From Firmicutes bacterium HGW-Firmicutes-2 (GTDB lineage: Bacteria > Bacillota > Clostridia > Lachnospirales > Vallitaleaceae): 64,000 nucleotides of DNA. The stretch covers positions 97,158-161,157 of the forward strand of contig PGZV01000005.1 in assembly GCA_002841495.1 (NCBI GenBank), in the 5' to 3' direction. The notes beneath the pieces are model-generated. The model made no database searches, was not told the origin of the DNA, and saw nothing but the letters and a program-made list of their open reading frames with translations. This document shows, one piece after another, positions 18,615-28,800 of this stretch. Each line of letters begins with the position of its first letter. The first letter of the stretch is position 1. The translations under genes were made by a program, and so were the position numbers.

Positions 18615-19637
18615 ATGAAAAAAGTAGTAACTTTAGGAGAAATCATGTTAAGACTATCACCTCCGGAACACCAACGTTTTGTTCAAGCCAGCCAATTTGA
18701 TATTGTATATGGTGGTGGCGAAGCAAATGTGGCTGTTTCATTGGCTAATTATGGTATGGATGCCTATTTTGTATCAAAGCTTCCTGACAATCCGATTGGA
18801 CAAAGTGCTGTTAATGAGCTTAGGAAATATGGTGTCCACACAGATTATGTGATTAGAGGTGGAGAACGTGTTGGCATATATTATCTGGAACACGGTGCTT
18901 CAATGCGTGCATCCAACGTTGTTTATGACAGGGCTCACTCTGCTATTGCAGAGGCAAAAGCAGAAGAGTTTGATTTTGATGCTATTTTTACAGGTGCCGA
19001 TTGGTTCCACTTTTCCGGTATAACACCGGCTATTTCTTTAGAAGCCAGAGATATGACTTTAAAAGCTTTACAGGCAGCAAAACGACATGGTGTTACAGTA
19101 TCTGTCGATTTGAATTATCGTAAAAAATTATGGACGCCTGAAGAAGCAAAAGCATGTATGACAGAGCTCATGGCCTACGTAGATGTGTGTATTGGAAACG
19201 AAGAAGATGCAGAAAAAGTACTTGGATTTAAGCCGGGAGAGACGGATGTGACCAGTGGCGAACTTGAGATTGATGGCTACAAAAGTATTTTTAAGCAGAT
19301 GCAAGAGACTTTTGATTTCAAATACGTTGTAACGACATTAAGAGAAAGCCATTCTGCTTCAGACAATGGGTGGTCAGCTTTGATTTATAATGGCCAGGAA
19401 TTCTATCAGTCTAAGCATTACGATATTAGAATTGTGGACAGAGTCGGAGGTGGTGACTCCTTTGCAGGTGGTTTGATATATGGACTTATGGCTTATGAAG
19501 ATCAAGGGAGTGCATTGGAATTCGCAGTTGCGGCTTCAGCACTAAAGCACACGATAGCTGGTGATTTTAATCATGCTACCATTGATGAAGTCTTGCGCTT
19601 AAGCGGTGGTGATGGTTCGGGTAGGGTTGAACGATAA
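18615..19637 (+). CDS. kdgK: 2-keto-3-deoxygluconate kinase
   Basis: PfkB-family kinase of 340 residues that phosphorylates KDG to KDPG, the substrate of the aldolase just upstream. The start MKKVVTLGEIMLRLSPP, the sugar-binding GGGEANVA and the catalytic GGGDSFAGG are all intact. Its residues contrast with the degenerate PfkB protein encoded near 13 kb. The ATG at 18615 follows GAAAGGAAATG; two earlier in-frame ATGs have no ribosome site. The substrate assignment relies on the family and on the neighbouring eda. Confidence 0.9.
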   Translation: MKKVVTLGEIMLRLSPPEHQRFVQASQFDIVYGGGEANVAVSLANYGMDAYFVSKLPDNPIGQSAVNELRKYGVHTDYVIRGGERVGIYYLEHGASMRASNVVYDRAHSAIAEAKAEEFDFDAIFTGADWFHFSGITPAISLEARDMTLKALQAAKRHGVTVSVDLNYRKKLWTPEEAKACMTELMAYVDVCIGNEEDAEKVLGFKPGETDVTSGELEIDGYKSIFKQMQETFDFKYVVTTLRESHSASDNGWSALIYNGQEFYQSKHYDIRIVDRVGGGDSFAGGLIYGLMAYEDQGSALEFAVAASALKHTIAGDFNHATIDEVLRLSGGDGSGRVER

Positions 19638-19699
19638 ATCATTGACAGGTATCTGGTTTTTAGGTAGTATCAGTATGAAGAAATCTTGGAGGTCTGAAG

Positions 19700-20377
19700 A
19701 TGTATGACAAATCGATACTCTCACAAAGAGTTGCAGAAAATATAAAGCAAATGATCTTAGATCAAGACTATCATCCTGGTGACAAACTACCCAATGAGAT
19801 AGAAATGACTCAGATGGTGAATGTAAGTCGTTCTACCATAAGAGAAGCAATAAAAATCCTAGTATCCACGAATATATTAGAGGTAAGACGAGGCAAAGGT
19901 ACTTATGTATCTGAGAAGCCGGGCCTAACGAAAGACCCATTGGGTATGGATTTTATTAATGAGGACCGACTGCTAATGGACCTTTTTGAAATAAGATTAT
20001 TACTTGAACCGGATATGACGAAGTTGGCGGTAGAAAGAGGTATGCAATCCGATTTTGATAAAATTTATGAGACTTACGAAAGAGTAGCAGAACAAATTAA
20101 AGCCGGTGTTAATCATACAGAAGCAGATATTGCCTTCCATACAGCCATTGCAGATGCCAGTCACAACATCATCATGAATAGGATTGTACCACTTATTAAT
20201 GAAGGCATTGTTGGCGGGTATTTGAAAACAAAGGATAATCCTGAATCAGCAGAAGAAGTATTACGGCAGCATGAAAGCATTGTCGATTTTATAAAAAAAA
20301 GAGAACCTCAAAAAGCAAAAAAAGCTATGCAAGACCATATACTGTATGGATTGCAAGGCTTTAAAACCTATAATTGA
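19700..20377 (+). CDS. FadR-subfamily GntR transcriptional regulator
   Basis: 225 residues. An N-terminal winged helix (KLPNEIEMTQMVNVSRSTIREAI, then VRRGKGTYV) is followed by an all-helical FCD ligand domain with the metal-site residues in the IAFHTAIADASHN region. Such proteins bind sugar acids. As the last gene of the eda-kdgK group it is the likely repressor of that operon, with KDG or KDPG as inducer by inference. GGAGG precedes the ATG. Confidence 0.9.
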   Translation: MYDKSILSQRVAENIKQMILDQDYHPGDKLPNEIEMTQMVNVSRSTIREAIKILVSTNILEVRRGKGTYVSEKPGLTKDPLGMDFINEDRLLMDLFEIRLLLEPDMTKLAVERGMQSDFDKIYETYERVAEQIKAGVNHTEADIAFHTAIADASHNIIMNRIVPLINEGIVGGYLKTKDNPESAEEVLRQHESIVDFIKKREPQKAKKAMQDHILYGLQGFKTYN

Positions 20378-20382
20378 ACAAA

Positions 20383-20400
20383 GAGGCTTCGCCTCGTTTT
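20383..20400 (+). terminator. Short hairpin after the GntR gene
   Basis: GAGGC/GCCTC with a three-base loop followed by GTTTT. It is weak; the better terminator is at 20485. Confidence 0.4.
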
Positions 20401-20484
20401 GCAAAGCAAATTGTTCCGGCAGGAAAGACTTCCTTGATCGTTTACATAGCATAGACTTTCCTAGAGAAGAACATAAACCTCCTG

Positions 20485-20520
20485 ATAAGACCTTGTTAGA
20501 GAAATCTGACAAGGTCTTTT
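20485..20520 (+). terminator. Terminator downstream of the KDG operon
   Basis: AAGACCTTGT (20487-20496) pairs perfectly with ACAAGGTCTT (20509-20518), followed by TT. The 100 bases between this and the regulator gene hold only short imperfect hairpins. Confidence 0.8.
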
Positions 20521-20626
20521 AAAATGCTATAGAAATCCTACACATTACATGTTACAATATTATCAGTCAATAGAAAATGATTATCAATTGATAAATTCGT
20601 CTGAAACAAGGAGGACATCGTATATT

Positions 20627-21856
20627 ATGGAAGACAAAGTAAAAGAAGTAGAATTAGATTCAAACAACAATGAGAAGATCATTATTATAGGTAATGGTGC
20701 GGCAGGGATATCTGCAGCAAAGGCCATTCGTAAACGGAATCAAGAGGTTAAAGTAACCATACTGGATCAAGAAAAACAAGTGATCTATTATAAACCTTTA
20801 TTATCCGAGTATATAGCACAGGACGAGGTCCTTAAAAAAATATATATGCATAAACATAAATGGTATGAAGACCAACAGATAGAATTAAAACTGGGTGTGA
20901 CGGTCACGAAAATAAACGCAGAGGCTAAAACCATTGAAACGGCTCAGGGTGAGATAATGGTATATGATAAGTTGATTTTAGCTCTTGGTAGCAGAAGTTT
21001 TATACCACCCATTAAAAATGCAGATTATGAAGGTGTGTTTACCCTTAGGAATATTGGTGATGCCGATAAAATTAAAGACTATGCCAAAGATTGTAAAAAG
21101 GCCGTGATTATCGGTGGTGGTTTATTGGGACTTGAGGCTGCGGATCAGTTGCAAGAACTGGGGTTAGATATAACCGTGGTTGAACTCGCCAACAGATTAC
21201 TTCCAAGACAGATTGATGAAAAGGGTGCTCATATTTTTGAAGCTGGTATCTTGAAGAAAGGCATCCATCTTGCAAAAGGAAATGCAGTTTCGATGATTAT
21301 CGGGCATCATAAATCAGAATTTGTCCAATTGATGGATGGTCGTAAGATTCCGGCTGACTTAGTCATCATATCTGCAGGCATTGTATCAGAAGGTTATCTG
21401 GCTGAAGAAGCGGGATTGGAATATGATCGAAGTATTATTGTGAACAAGCACATGCAAACAAGTAATCCGGACATCTATGCAGCAGGTGATGTTGCTCAGT
21501 TCTCAGAGAAGAACTATGGTATATGGCCTGAAGCCATGGAGCAGGGAAATGTAGCAGGTGCTAACGCAGTTGGAGATAAACTCACATATAAGGATTTCAT
21601 ACCTTCTAATACCTTTAATGGCTTAAATATGAATGTTTTTTCTATTGGTCATGTTAATTATGAAGACGATGATGATGTTGCGATTTTAGGTTTTGAAGAC
21701 TTAGTAAATGGTATCTATAAGAAACTATTTTTTAGGGATCAATCTTTAATCGGTGCAGTTGTAATTGGAGATAACAGCAAAACAAAGTTGGTTGTGGAAG
21801 CTATGAAAATAAAGTCTTCACCTGGTGAATTGCTTGATATTTTGACGACAAAATAG
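20627..21856 (+). CDS. FAD/NAD(P)-dependent oxidoreductase, rubredoxin reductase-like
   Basis: 409 residues with two Rossmann dinucleotide sites: IIIIGNGAAGISAAKA for FAD and AVIIGGGLLGLEAADQL for NAD(P)H. The FAD motif DIYAAGDVAQF lies towards the C-terminus. The order resembles NADH:rubredoxin reductases and the N-terminal half of NirB. The electron acceptor is not shown by the sequence and no rubredoxin gene is adjacent. ATG 20627 with AAGGAGG (20608-20614) upstream is chosen over the in-frame ATG at 20549, which has no ribosome site. The radical SAM gene follows after 34 bases and may be co-transcribed. Confidence 0.85.
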   Translation: MEDKVKEVELDSNNNEKIIIIGNGAAGISAAKAIRKRNQEVKVTILDQEKQVIYYKPLLSEYIAQDEVLKKIYMHKHKWYEDQQIELKLGVTVTKINAEAKTIETAQGEIMVYDKLILALGSRSFIPPIKNADYEGVFTLRNIGDADKIKDYAKDCKKAVIIGGGLLGLEAADQLQELGLDITVVELANRLLPRQIDEKGAHIFEAGILKKGIHLAKGNAVSMIIGHHKSEFVQLMDGRKIPADLVIISAGIVSEGYLAEEAGLEYDRSIIVNKHMQTSNPDIYAAGDVAQFSEKNYGIWPEAMEQGNVAGANAVGDKLTYKDFIPSNTFNGLNMNVFSIGHVNYEDDDDVAILGFEDLVNGIYKKLFFRDQSLIGAVVIGDNSKTKLVVEAMKIKSSPGELLDILTTK

Positions 21857-21890
21857 GCCAGATTTAAAGGAGTGTTTTGGGGGGGCGTTT

Positions 21891-22739
21891 ATGAAAGAGG
21901 CAATGTTTTACAAGGTAATTGAAGAACGGGCAATTTGTCAACTGTGTCCCAACAACTGTATCATTAAACCTAACCATAAAGGTTTATGTCAAACAAGAGC
22001 TTATCTTGATGGTAAGCTTATTGCACTGAATTTTGGTGAGGTATCCGGCATACAGATTGACCCTATAGAGAAGAAGCCCTTAGCCCATTGGAGACAAGGG
22101 TCACAAATTCTGTCCTTTGGTAGTTATGGTTGTAACCTTAAATGTCCTTTTTGCCAGAATTACAACATAAGCAGAGAAAAACCGAGGGTGATTACAATGA
22201 CGCCGGAAGCGATAGTGGCTCAAGCGATTGCCTATGACTTAGAAGCGATTGCCTATACTTACAATGAGCCAACAGTATTTTATGAGATGGTGTATGAAAC
22301 AGCTAAGATTGCACATTCAAAAGGAATTGCTAATGTTTTGGTTACCAATGGCTATATCAATGAAGAACCTTTGTTAAAGTTATTACCTTATATAGATGCC
22401 ATGAACATAGATGTAAAAACTTATGACGATCAAAAGATGTTAGATATGTGCGGTGGTCGTCTTGACATAGTGATAGAGACCATAAAAAGAGCCAAAGTGA
22501 GCGCACATGTAGAGCTAACGATGTTGATTGTACCGGAACTTAATGACGATTTGCAGGAAATGCGTCGCTTTTTGCAATGGCTTTTTTCAGAAGTGGGTGA
22601 TGTGCCGATACATTTATCCCGCTATTTTCCCGCGTATGAATATGATTTGCCACCAACCGACATTGATCTTATGATACAAATGCAAAAAGCAGCACGACAG
22701 TTTTTTACCCATGTATATTTAGGAAATGTAGGTGATTAG
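21891..22739 (+). CDS. amrS: AmmeMemoRadiSam system radical SAM enzyme
   Basis: 282 residues. The radical SAM cluster is Cys81, Cys85 and Cys88 in CNLKCPFCQN. An N-terminal Cys set (CQLCPNNCIIKP...GLC) is typical of the AmrS group and resembles pyruvate formate-lyase activase. It belongs to the AmmeMemoRadiSam trio (AMMECR1, Memo and radical SAM), whose substrate I do not know. The following gene starts on the base after its stop and encodes the other two parts fused. This context argues against a formate-lyase activase. Confidence 0.9.
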   Translation: MKEAMFYKVIEERAICQLCPNNCIIKPNHKGLCQTRAYLDGKLIALNFGEVSGIQIDPIEKKPLAHWRQGSQILSFGSYGCNLKCPFCQNYNISREKPRVITMTPEAIVAQAIAYDLEAIAYTYNEPTVFYEMVYETAKIAHSKGIANVLVTNGYINEEPLLKLLPYIDAMNIDVKTYDDQKMLDMCGGRLDIVIETIKRAKVSAHVELTMLIVPELNDDLQEMRRFLQWLFSEVGDVPIHLSRYFPAYEYDLPPTDIDLMIQMQKAARQFFTHVYLGNVGD

Positions 22740-24164
22740 ATGCAATCGATAGAAGTGTTTTTTTTGCCACACCCACCTGTAGCCATACCGGGAGTTGGGC
22801 AAGGTAGAGAAAGAGCTATTAGTAAAACGTTAGACGGCTATAGGACCATAGCCCAAAAAATAAAGAAAATCAAACCGGAGACGATTGTTGTGGTTACCCC
22901 TCATGGTCATACTTTTAGTAATGGTATTAGCTTGGTAGGAACATCTAATGTTCAGGGAGATTTAAAAGGCTTTGGTGTTTCTGATGTCAGCATGTCAAAA
23001 AAAATCAATCTACCCTTAACACATTTGATACAAATGGCCTTTGAAGAAAATGATTTAGTATCTGTAGTGCTAGACGAAGTAATAGCAAAGAGCTATGGTA
23101 CACAGCCAAAGATTGATCATGGCGCACTGGTGCCTTTGTATTTTGTGGATGAAGTTTATGATGACTATCAGGTGGTACATGTGACACCATGTGGGCTAAG
23201 TGCTCGGGATCATTATAATTATGGGGTTGCTATGAAAAATGTTATTATGAGTTTTGATGAAACGGTGGTAATGATATGTAGTGGAGATTTGTCCCATGCT
23301 TTGACCGATGATGGACCTTATACTTACAATCCTTACGGAAAACTCTTCGATGCTTTGGTTGTAGAAGCTATAACAGAAAAGTCACCGGAAGTTCTATTAA
23401 AATTAACACCAAAAGAGGTCTCAGATGCGGCCCAATGTGGATTAAATTCTTATCTTATGGGCTTTGGTATGATGGATGGCTATGATTATCATAGTGAAGT
23501 CATAAGTTACGAAGGACCTTTTGGCGTAGGTTATCTGACCGGTTACTTGGCCAATGATTTTACGACACTAACCAAATCTAAACAAATTGAATGGGACGCA
23601 GAAGCCATTAAAGCTTATGAAGAAAAGAAAAAGTTAGAGGATGGTTTCGTTAAGATTGCCAGACAATCAATTGAGCATTATGTAAGGACAAGTAGAAAAA
23701 TTGGTAGAGAAGTGGCTATGGCGCTTGTCGATAAGGATACCCTAAAAGAGTTGATGCACCAAAAAGCAGGCGCCTTTGTATCCATTCATAAAGAGGGCAA
23801 TCTTCGTGGATGTATAGGTACGATTGAAGCGGCTTGTGGTGACTTATTGGACGAAATTATACACAATGCCATTAGTGCTTGTTCAAGTGATCCTAGGTTC
23901 AATCCTATTGAAGAAAGAGAACTGACCATGCTTGAGATAAAAGTCGATCGGTTATATCCATCTGAAAGAATAGAATCCTTGGAGGACTTGGATGTTAAGA
24001 AGTATGGGGTTATTGTTGAAGAAGGTCATAAAAGGGGTTTGTTATTACCAAACCTTGAAGGTGTAGATACCACTTTACAACAAGTGGAGATTGCCAAAAA
24101 GAAAGCCGGTATAACTAAAGACAGCTTTACGATATATAGGTTTGAAGTAGAAAGACATGAATAG
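22740..24164 (+). CDS. AmmeMemoRadiSam fusion: extradiol dioxygenase/Memo-like and AMMECR1 domains
   Basis: 474 residues. The N-terminal domain (1-270) has PHPPVAIPGVGQG, VVTPHGHTF, DHGALVPLYF and CSGDLSHAL, the histidine-rich layout of the class III extradiol dioxygenase/Memo fold. The C-terminal domain (about 285-474) is AMMECR1, with AFVSIHKEGNLRGCIG and SSDPRFNPI. The gene starts directly after the radical SAM gene, so the complete three-part set lies in two genes. The reaction is not something I can derive; a metal-dependent modification step coupled to the radical SAM enzyme is inference. Confidence 0.88.
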   Translation: MQSIEVFFLPHPPVAIPGVGQGRERAISKTLDGYRTIAQKIKKIKPETIVVVTPHGHTFSNGISLVGTSNVQGDLKGFGVSDVSMSKKINLPLTHLIQMAFEENDLVSVVLDEVIAKSYGTQPKIDHGALVPLYFVDEVYDDYQVVHVTPCGLSARDHYNYGVAMKNVIMSFDETVVMICSGDLSHALTDDGPYTYNPYGKLFDALVVEAITEKSPEVLLKLTPKEVSDAAQCGLNSYLMGFGMMDGYDYHSEVISYEGPFGVGYLTGYLANDFTTLTKSKQIEWDAEAIKAYEEKKKLEDGFVKIARQSIEHYVRTSRKIGREVAMALVDKDTLKELMHQKAGAFVSIHKEGNLRGCIGTIEAACGDLLDEIIHNAISACSSDPRFNPIEERELTMLEIKVDRLYPSERIESLEDLDVKKYGVIVEEGHKRGLLLPNLEGVDTTLQQVEIAKKKAGITKDSFTIYRFEVERHE

Positions 24165-24171
24165 AGAAACA

Positions 24172-24211
24172 AAAATAGAGAAGCGCAGCTAAGCCGCGTT
24201 TCTCTATTTTT
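24172..24211. terminator. Bidirectional terminator
   Basis: A 15-base arm (24172-24186) pairs with 24196-24210 with one wobble pair and A/T-run flanks. It separates the AMMECR1 fusion gene from the convergent membrane protein gene. Confidence 0.9.
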
Positions 24212-24249
24212 GATTTATAATGTAATAAAGCAAGACTAAGTCACGCTTC

Positions 24250-24750
24250 TTATTTTCCGGGCCTTACTTTTAGTATGAGTAGGAAGCCAACAATAATAAT
24301 AATGATTGAGAAAACAAAGTTAAAGCTAATGATACCGTTAAATAGGATGGTAGAAACAATGAATGTGTTGAAAGCAAATATTGTAAAAAAGATAATGCCG
24401 ATGACCTTGGACCATTGCTCTTTAGTGACGATATGATGATGCATAAAGCCTATGGATATAGATAGGATATAAATGGGCCAAGTATAACCTGCAAACCGCC
24501 AGTGGGTAATGACTTCAAAAAGATGAAGCAAACCGATGGTGGTAAAAATACCTCCGGGAATTAAAAATCCCGGATATTTTTTTGTGCCATAGTGAAGCGC
24601 TTCAAAAGCAATCCCGATGGCAATGGTGGTTAATGGCCATAAATCCCAAAAGTTTAAGACTAGGATATTTAGTTGGCTAAGAATCTGAAGAACCAGATAT
24701 AGAGAGCCAAAAAGTATTAACAGTAACCCAGCTGATTTGTTGTTTTTCAT
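24250..24750 (-). CDS. LiaI/LiaF-like membrane protein (DUF5668-type)
   Basis: 166 residues with five or six predicted membrane helices and almost no soluble part. The opening KSAGLLLILFGSLYLV and the NFWDLWPLTTIAIGIAFE block resemble the transmembrane region shared by LiaI/LiaF envelope-stress proteins. The usual C-terminal soluble domain of LiaF is missing. AAAGGAG lies 11 bases ahead of the ATG on the minus strand. Function is not established. Confidence 0.7.
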   Translation of the reverse strand: MKNNKSAGLLLILFGSLYLVLQILSQLNILVLNFWDLWPLTTIAIGIAFEALHYGTKKYPGFLIPGGIFTTIGLLHLFEVITHWRFAGYTWPIYILSISIGFMHHHIVTKEQWSKVIGIIFFTIFAFNTFIVSTILFNGIISFNFVFSIIIIIVGFLLILKVRPGK

Positions 24751-24873
24751 GATTAATCGACTCCTTTATCGGGAATAACATATTATTTGTAATTAATATC
24801 CTAATCATAGCATCTATATATTAAAATAGGATTATAAGGAACTAAAAAATGAAAAAGATAAATTGTTTCTGTT

Positions 24874-25749
24874 CTAATTGGATAACAGTGCAATGAATTT
24901 TTTGGAGGCTTCAGTTAAGGGATGTTTTTTGGGAATAACCACACCCAATTGTCTTCTTGGTATTGGATCAGTCGTCTCTAAGATGCGTAAATCCGGTCGG
25001 TTTTTCATACAAAAATCCGGCACAAAAGAAACACCAAGATCAATACTGGTTAAATCAATTAACAGATCTATACTACCAAGTTCAACAGAGGGCGTTATAC
25101 TTAGACCTTCTGATTCGAAAAGTTGATGTAAATAGATACTGGTCGTGGTTTGTCTGGCAAGCATTAGAATCGGGTGCTTTGACAAAGAAGCGAGCGAATG
25201 AGGAGCGGAATCAATCTTGTACTTTTTACTGGCAATAAAGACATCTTGAAAAGTTCGAACAGGCATAATATGCATACCTTCACTAATGGAAGGATTGGGA
25301 AGATTGGTTACAATTAAATCCACAAGACCTTTTTTTAGGAGTGCAACACATTGCAAAGAGGTACGATTGGTAACACGTATTTCGACACCCGGATATACAT
25401 CATGAAATTTTTTGAAATAATCCAATAAATAGTATTTACAGATGGTATCACTGGCACCGATGTGTAACTGCCCTCGATCGAGGGTCATGGTTTCTTTTAA
25501 GTAGGCTTCACCACCGGCTATCAAATGAAGGGCAGGCTCTATGTATTCCATTAATTTTTCACCCTGAAGTGTTAGAGTGACTTGTTTGGTACTTCTGTTA
25601 AAAAGAGGTGTCTCTAGTTTAGACTCAAGCTGTTTGATGCTTTGACTCACAGCCGATTGCGAAAGATATAGCACTTGAGAAGCAACAGAAAAGCTTAAAT
25701 TTTTTGCTACATGATAAAAAACCTTGTAAAGCTCCAGATTCACACTCAT
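24874..25749 (-). CDS. LysR-family transcriptional regulator
   Basis: 291 residues. The N-terminal winged helix has YHVAKNLSFSVASQVLYLSQSAVSQSIKQLE split over residues 12-42, typical of LysR. The periplasmic-binding-like effector domain begins near 90 (GQLHIGASDTICKYYL). It lies divergent to purL with 130 bases between the starts, so it may act on that region, but purL is not a usual LysR target and the ligand cannot be read. AAGGAGAG precedes the start. Confidence 0.9.
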   Translation of the reverse strand: MSVNLELYKVFYHVAKNLSFSVASQVLYLSQSAVSQSIKQLESKLETPLFNRSTKQVTLTLQGEKLMEYIEPALHLIAGGEAYLKETMTLDRGQLHIGASDTICKYYLLDYFKKFHDVYPGVEIRVTNRTSLQCVALLKKGLVDLIVTNLPNPSISEGMHIMPVRTFQDVFIASKKYKIDSAPHSLASLSKHPILMLARQTTTSIYLHQLFESEGLSITPSVELGSIDLLIDLTSIDLGVSFVPDFCMKNRPDLRILETTDPIPRRQLGVVIPKKHPLTEASKKFIALLSN

Positions 25750-25880
25750 GATAAGCTCTCCTTATAAGACCTATTAGAATTATTAATTATACTACTCAAT
25801 AATACCATGTTAAGCTGTTTATGTAAATGGATAAGCTAAGTGAGTATACTTTATGAGAGTTTAACAGATTGGGAGGCACT

Positions 25881-28800
25881 ATGAAAGCCATAAGAAGAAT
25901 ATTTGTTGAGAAAAAAAAGGGATATAATGTTGAAAGTCAGCAGTTGTTGCAGGATATTAAAGAGAATCTTGGCATCACAACCCTTGAAAACTTAAGATTG
26001 TTACATCGCTATGATGTGGACCATATATCAGAGGATGCTTATGAAAAAGCCCTTCATACCATTTTTTCCGAACCACCTGTAGATCATTTGTTTGAAGAAT
26101 CATTTAAGATAGATATTGATGAAGTCGCTTTTGGTATTGAATACTTGCCGGGACAATATGACCAAAGAGCTGATTCAACAGAACAGTGTATTGAGATTAT
26201 CAATGCCGATCAGAAGCCTGTCGTAAAAAGCGCTAAGATTATAGTGCTTAAAGGCCCGTTATCCGAAGAAAATATAGAAAAGATTAAAGCTTATTGCATT
26301 AACCCAGTGGATTCAAGAGAAGCGGATATGTTAAAGCCACAGACCCTTGAAATTGATTTTCATATACCAACAGAAGTTGAAACCATTGAAGGTTTTACCA
26401 AACTGGATCATCAAGGTCTAAAGACACTATGGAAAGAATTAGGGCTAGCCATGAGCATGGATGACTTATCTCATACGCAAAAGTATTTTATTAATGATGA
26501 GAAAAGAAACCCAACCATAACAGAAATTAAGGTATTGGATACATATTGGTCAGATCATTGTCGTCATACCACTTTCCTGACCAAAATTGAAGAAGCTACA
26601 TTTGAAGAAGGTTTTTATAATCAACCGGTTCAAGCTACGTATAAGAAATATTTGGAAGATCGTCGTGAAGTCTTTGGTGAGAAGGTCCATGAAAAAGATG
26701 TCTGCTTGATGGATATTGCTTTGTTGGCGATGAGAAAGTTAAGAAGAGACGGGCAACTGGAAGACCTAGAGGTATCAGATGAAATTAATGCCTGTAGCAT
26801 CATAGTACCTGTAGATGTAGATGGAGAAGAAACCTCTTGGTTGGTAATGTTTAAAAATGAGACACATAATCATCCAACTGAAATAGAACCGTTTGGTGGC
26901 GCGGCTACTTGTTTAGGTGGCGCTATTCGTGACCCCCTATCCGGTCGATCCTATGTGTATCAGGCTATGCGTGTTACCGGAGCTGCTGATCCAACAGTGG
27001 CTGTTGATCAGACTTTGCCAGGAAAGCTACCTCAAAGAAAGATTGTCACCCAATCTGCCCATGGATACAGTTCCTATGGGAATCAAATTGGATTGGCAAC
27101 AGGAAAAGTTGATGAGATTTATCATCCTGATTATGTGGCAAAACGTATGGAAATCGGTGCAGTCATAGCAGCGGCACCTAGAGAAAATGTCTTGCGTGAA
27201 ACATCAGATCCAGGTGACATCATTGTACTACTAGGTGGACGAACAGGAAGAGACGGATGTGGTGGTGCAACTGGATCATCAAAAGAGCACACAGAAGACT
27301 CAATACATACTTGTGGTGCTGAAGTTCAAAAAGGAAATCCGCCAACAGAGCGTAAGATTCAACGTCTATTTAGAGATAAACATGTTGCATCAATGATTAA
27401 GAAGTGTAACGACTTCGGAGCAGGTGGGGTATCCGTTGCAATTGGTGAGTTAGCGGACGGGCTCATTATTGACCTTGATGCCGTGCCGAAAAAATATGCC
27501 GGTTTGGATGGAACAGAATTATCTATATCAGAATCTCAAGAAAGAATGGCTGTTGTTCTTGACCCAAAGGATGTGACCAGGTTTATTGAAGCATCAGAAA
27601 AAGAGAACCTTGAAGCCGTTGTTGTTGCAATCGTTACTGAAGATAAGCGATTGATTATGAAATGGAACAACAAAGCAATTGTTAATATGAGCAGAAGTTT
27701 CGTGGATACCAATGGCGCAACTTCAAAAACTAAGGTTCATGTTGATCTGCCTCAAGATAAAAGTTATTTTCAAGAAAGACGGGATGTTTTTTCAGACAAA
27801 AAAGCGGTCCGAAGCCATTGGTTTGAAATACTGAAAGACTTAAACAGTTGTTCAAAAAAAGGACTTGAGGAGCGTTTTGATAGCTCTATCGGGGCAGGAA
27901 GTGTATTCATGCCTTACGGTGGTTTGCACCAATTAACACCGACACAAAGCATGGTGGCCAAAATACCTCTGGAACAAGGAGAAACCACAACAGGTACAAT
28001 AATGACATATGGTTACAATCCCTATCTGTCAAAGTGGAGTCCTTTTCATGGGGCTGTATATGCGGTGCTTGACTCTGTTGCAAAAGTGGTGGCCACAGGT
28101 GGAGATTATAAAAAAATTCGTTTTACATTTCAAGAGTATTTTAAAAGGTTGGGTGATAACCCTAGCCGCTGGGGAGAACCTTTTAGTGCGATGCTGGGTG
28201 CATATCATGCACAAATGGCACTGGGATTACCTTCAATTGGAGGTAAAGACAGTATGTCAGGTACGTTCCATGACATCGACGTGCCACCAACTTTAGTTTC
28301 TTTTGCAGTCGATGTCGTTGATGTAACACGTGTTATATCACCGGAATTCAAAGCTGACGGCCACAAGGTGGCATGTTTACATCAAAAAAGAGATCAGTAT
28401 GATTTGCCGGATTTTGTACAGATGAAAAAAAATTATGAGACTTTATATAACATGATTGGCAAAAAAGAAATCCTTTCAGCCTATGCAATTGGTATTGGTG
28501 GCATGGCAGAAGCCATAAGTAAGATGACTTTTGGGAATAAAGTCGGTATAGTATTAGAAGAATCAATTGTTGGAACGATGCTCTTTACCCCTGATTATGG
28601 CTCCATATTGGTTGAATTAGCACCGGATATAGCTATAGAAGACTTAGAAGAACATGAAGGATTTACTATGGTTGGCACCACAACTAAGCGGTCTCTGATT
28701 GAAGTATCGGAACATAAACTGGAAATAGATCAGCTTGTTGATACTTGGGCGTCAACCTTGGAAAATGTGTTTCCATCAAAGGCATCAACAGAAGTATCGG

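Noticed and set aside
21891..22739. Pyruvate formate-lyase activase for pflB
   Set aside because: The N-terminal Cys set and the adjoining Memo/AMMECR1 gene identify the AmmeMemoRadiSam enzyme.
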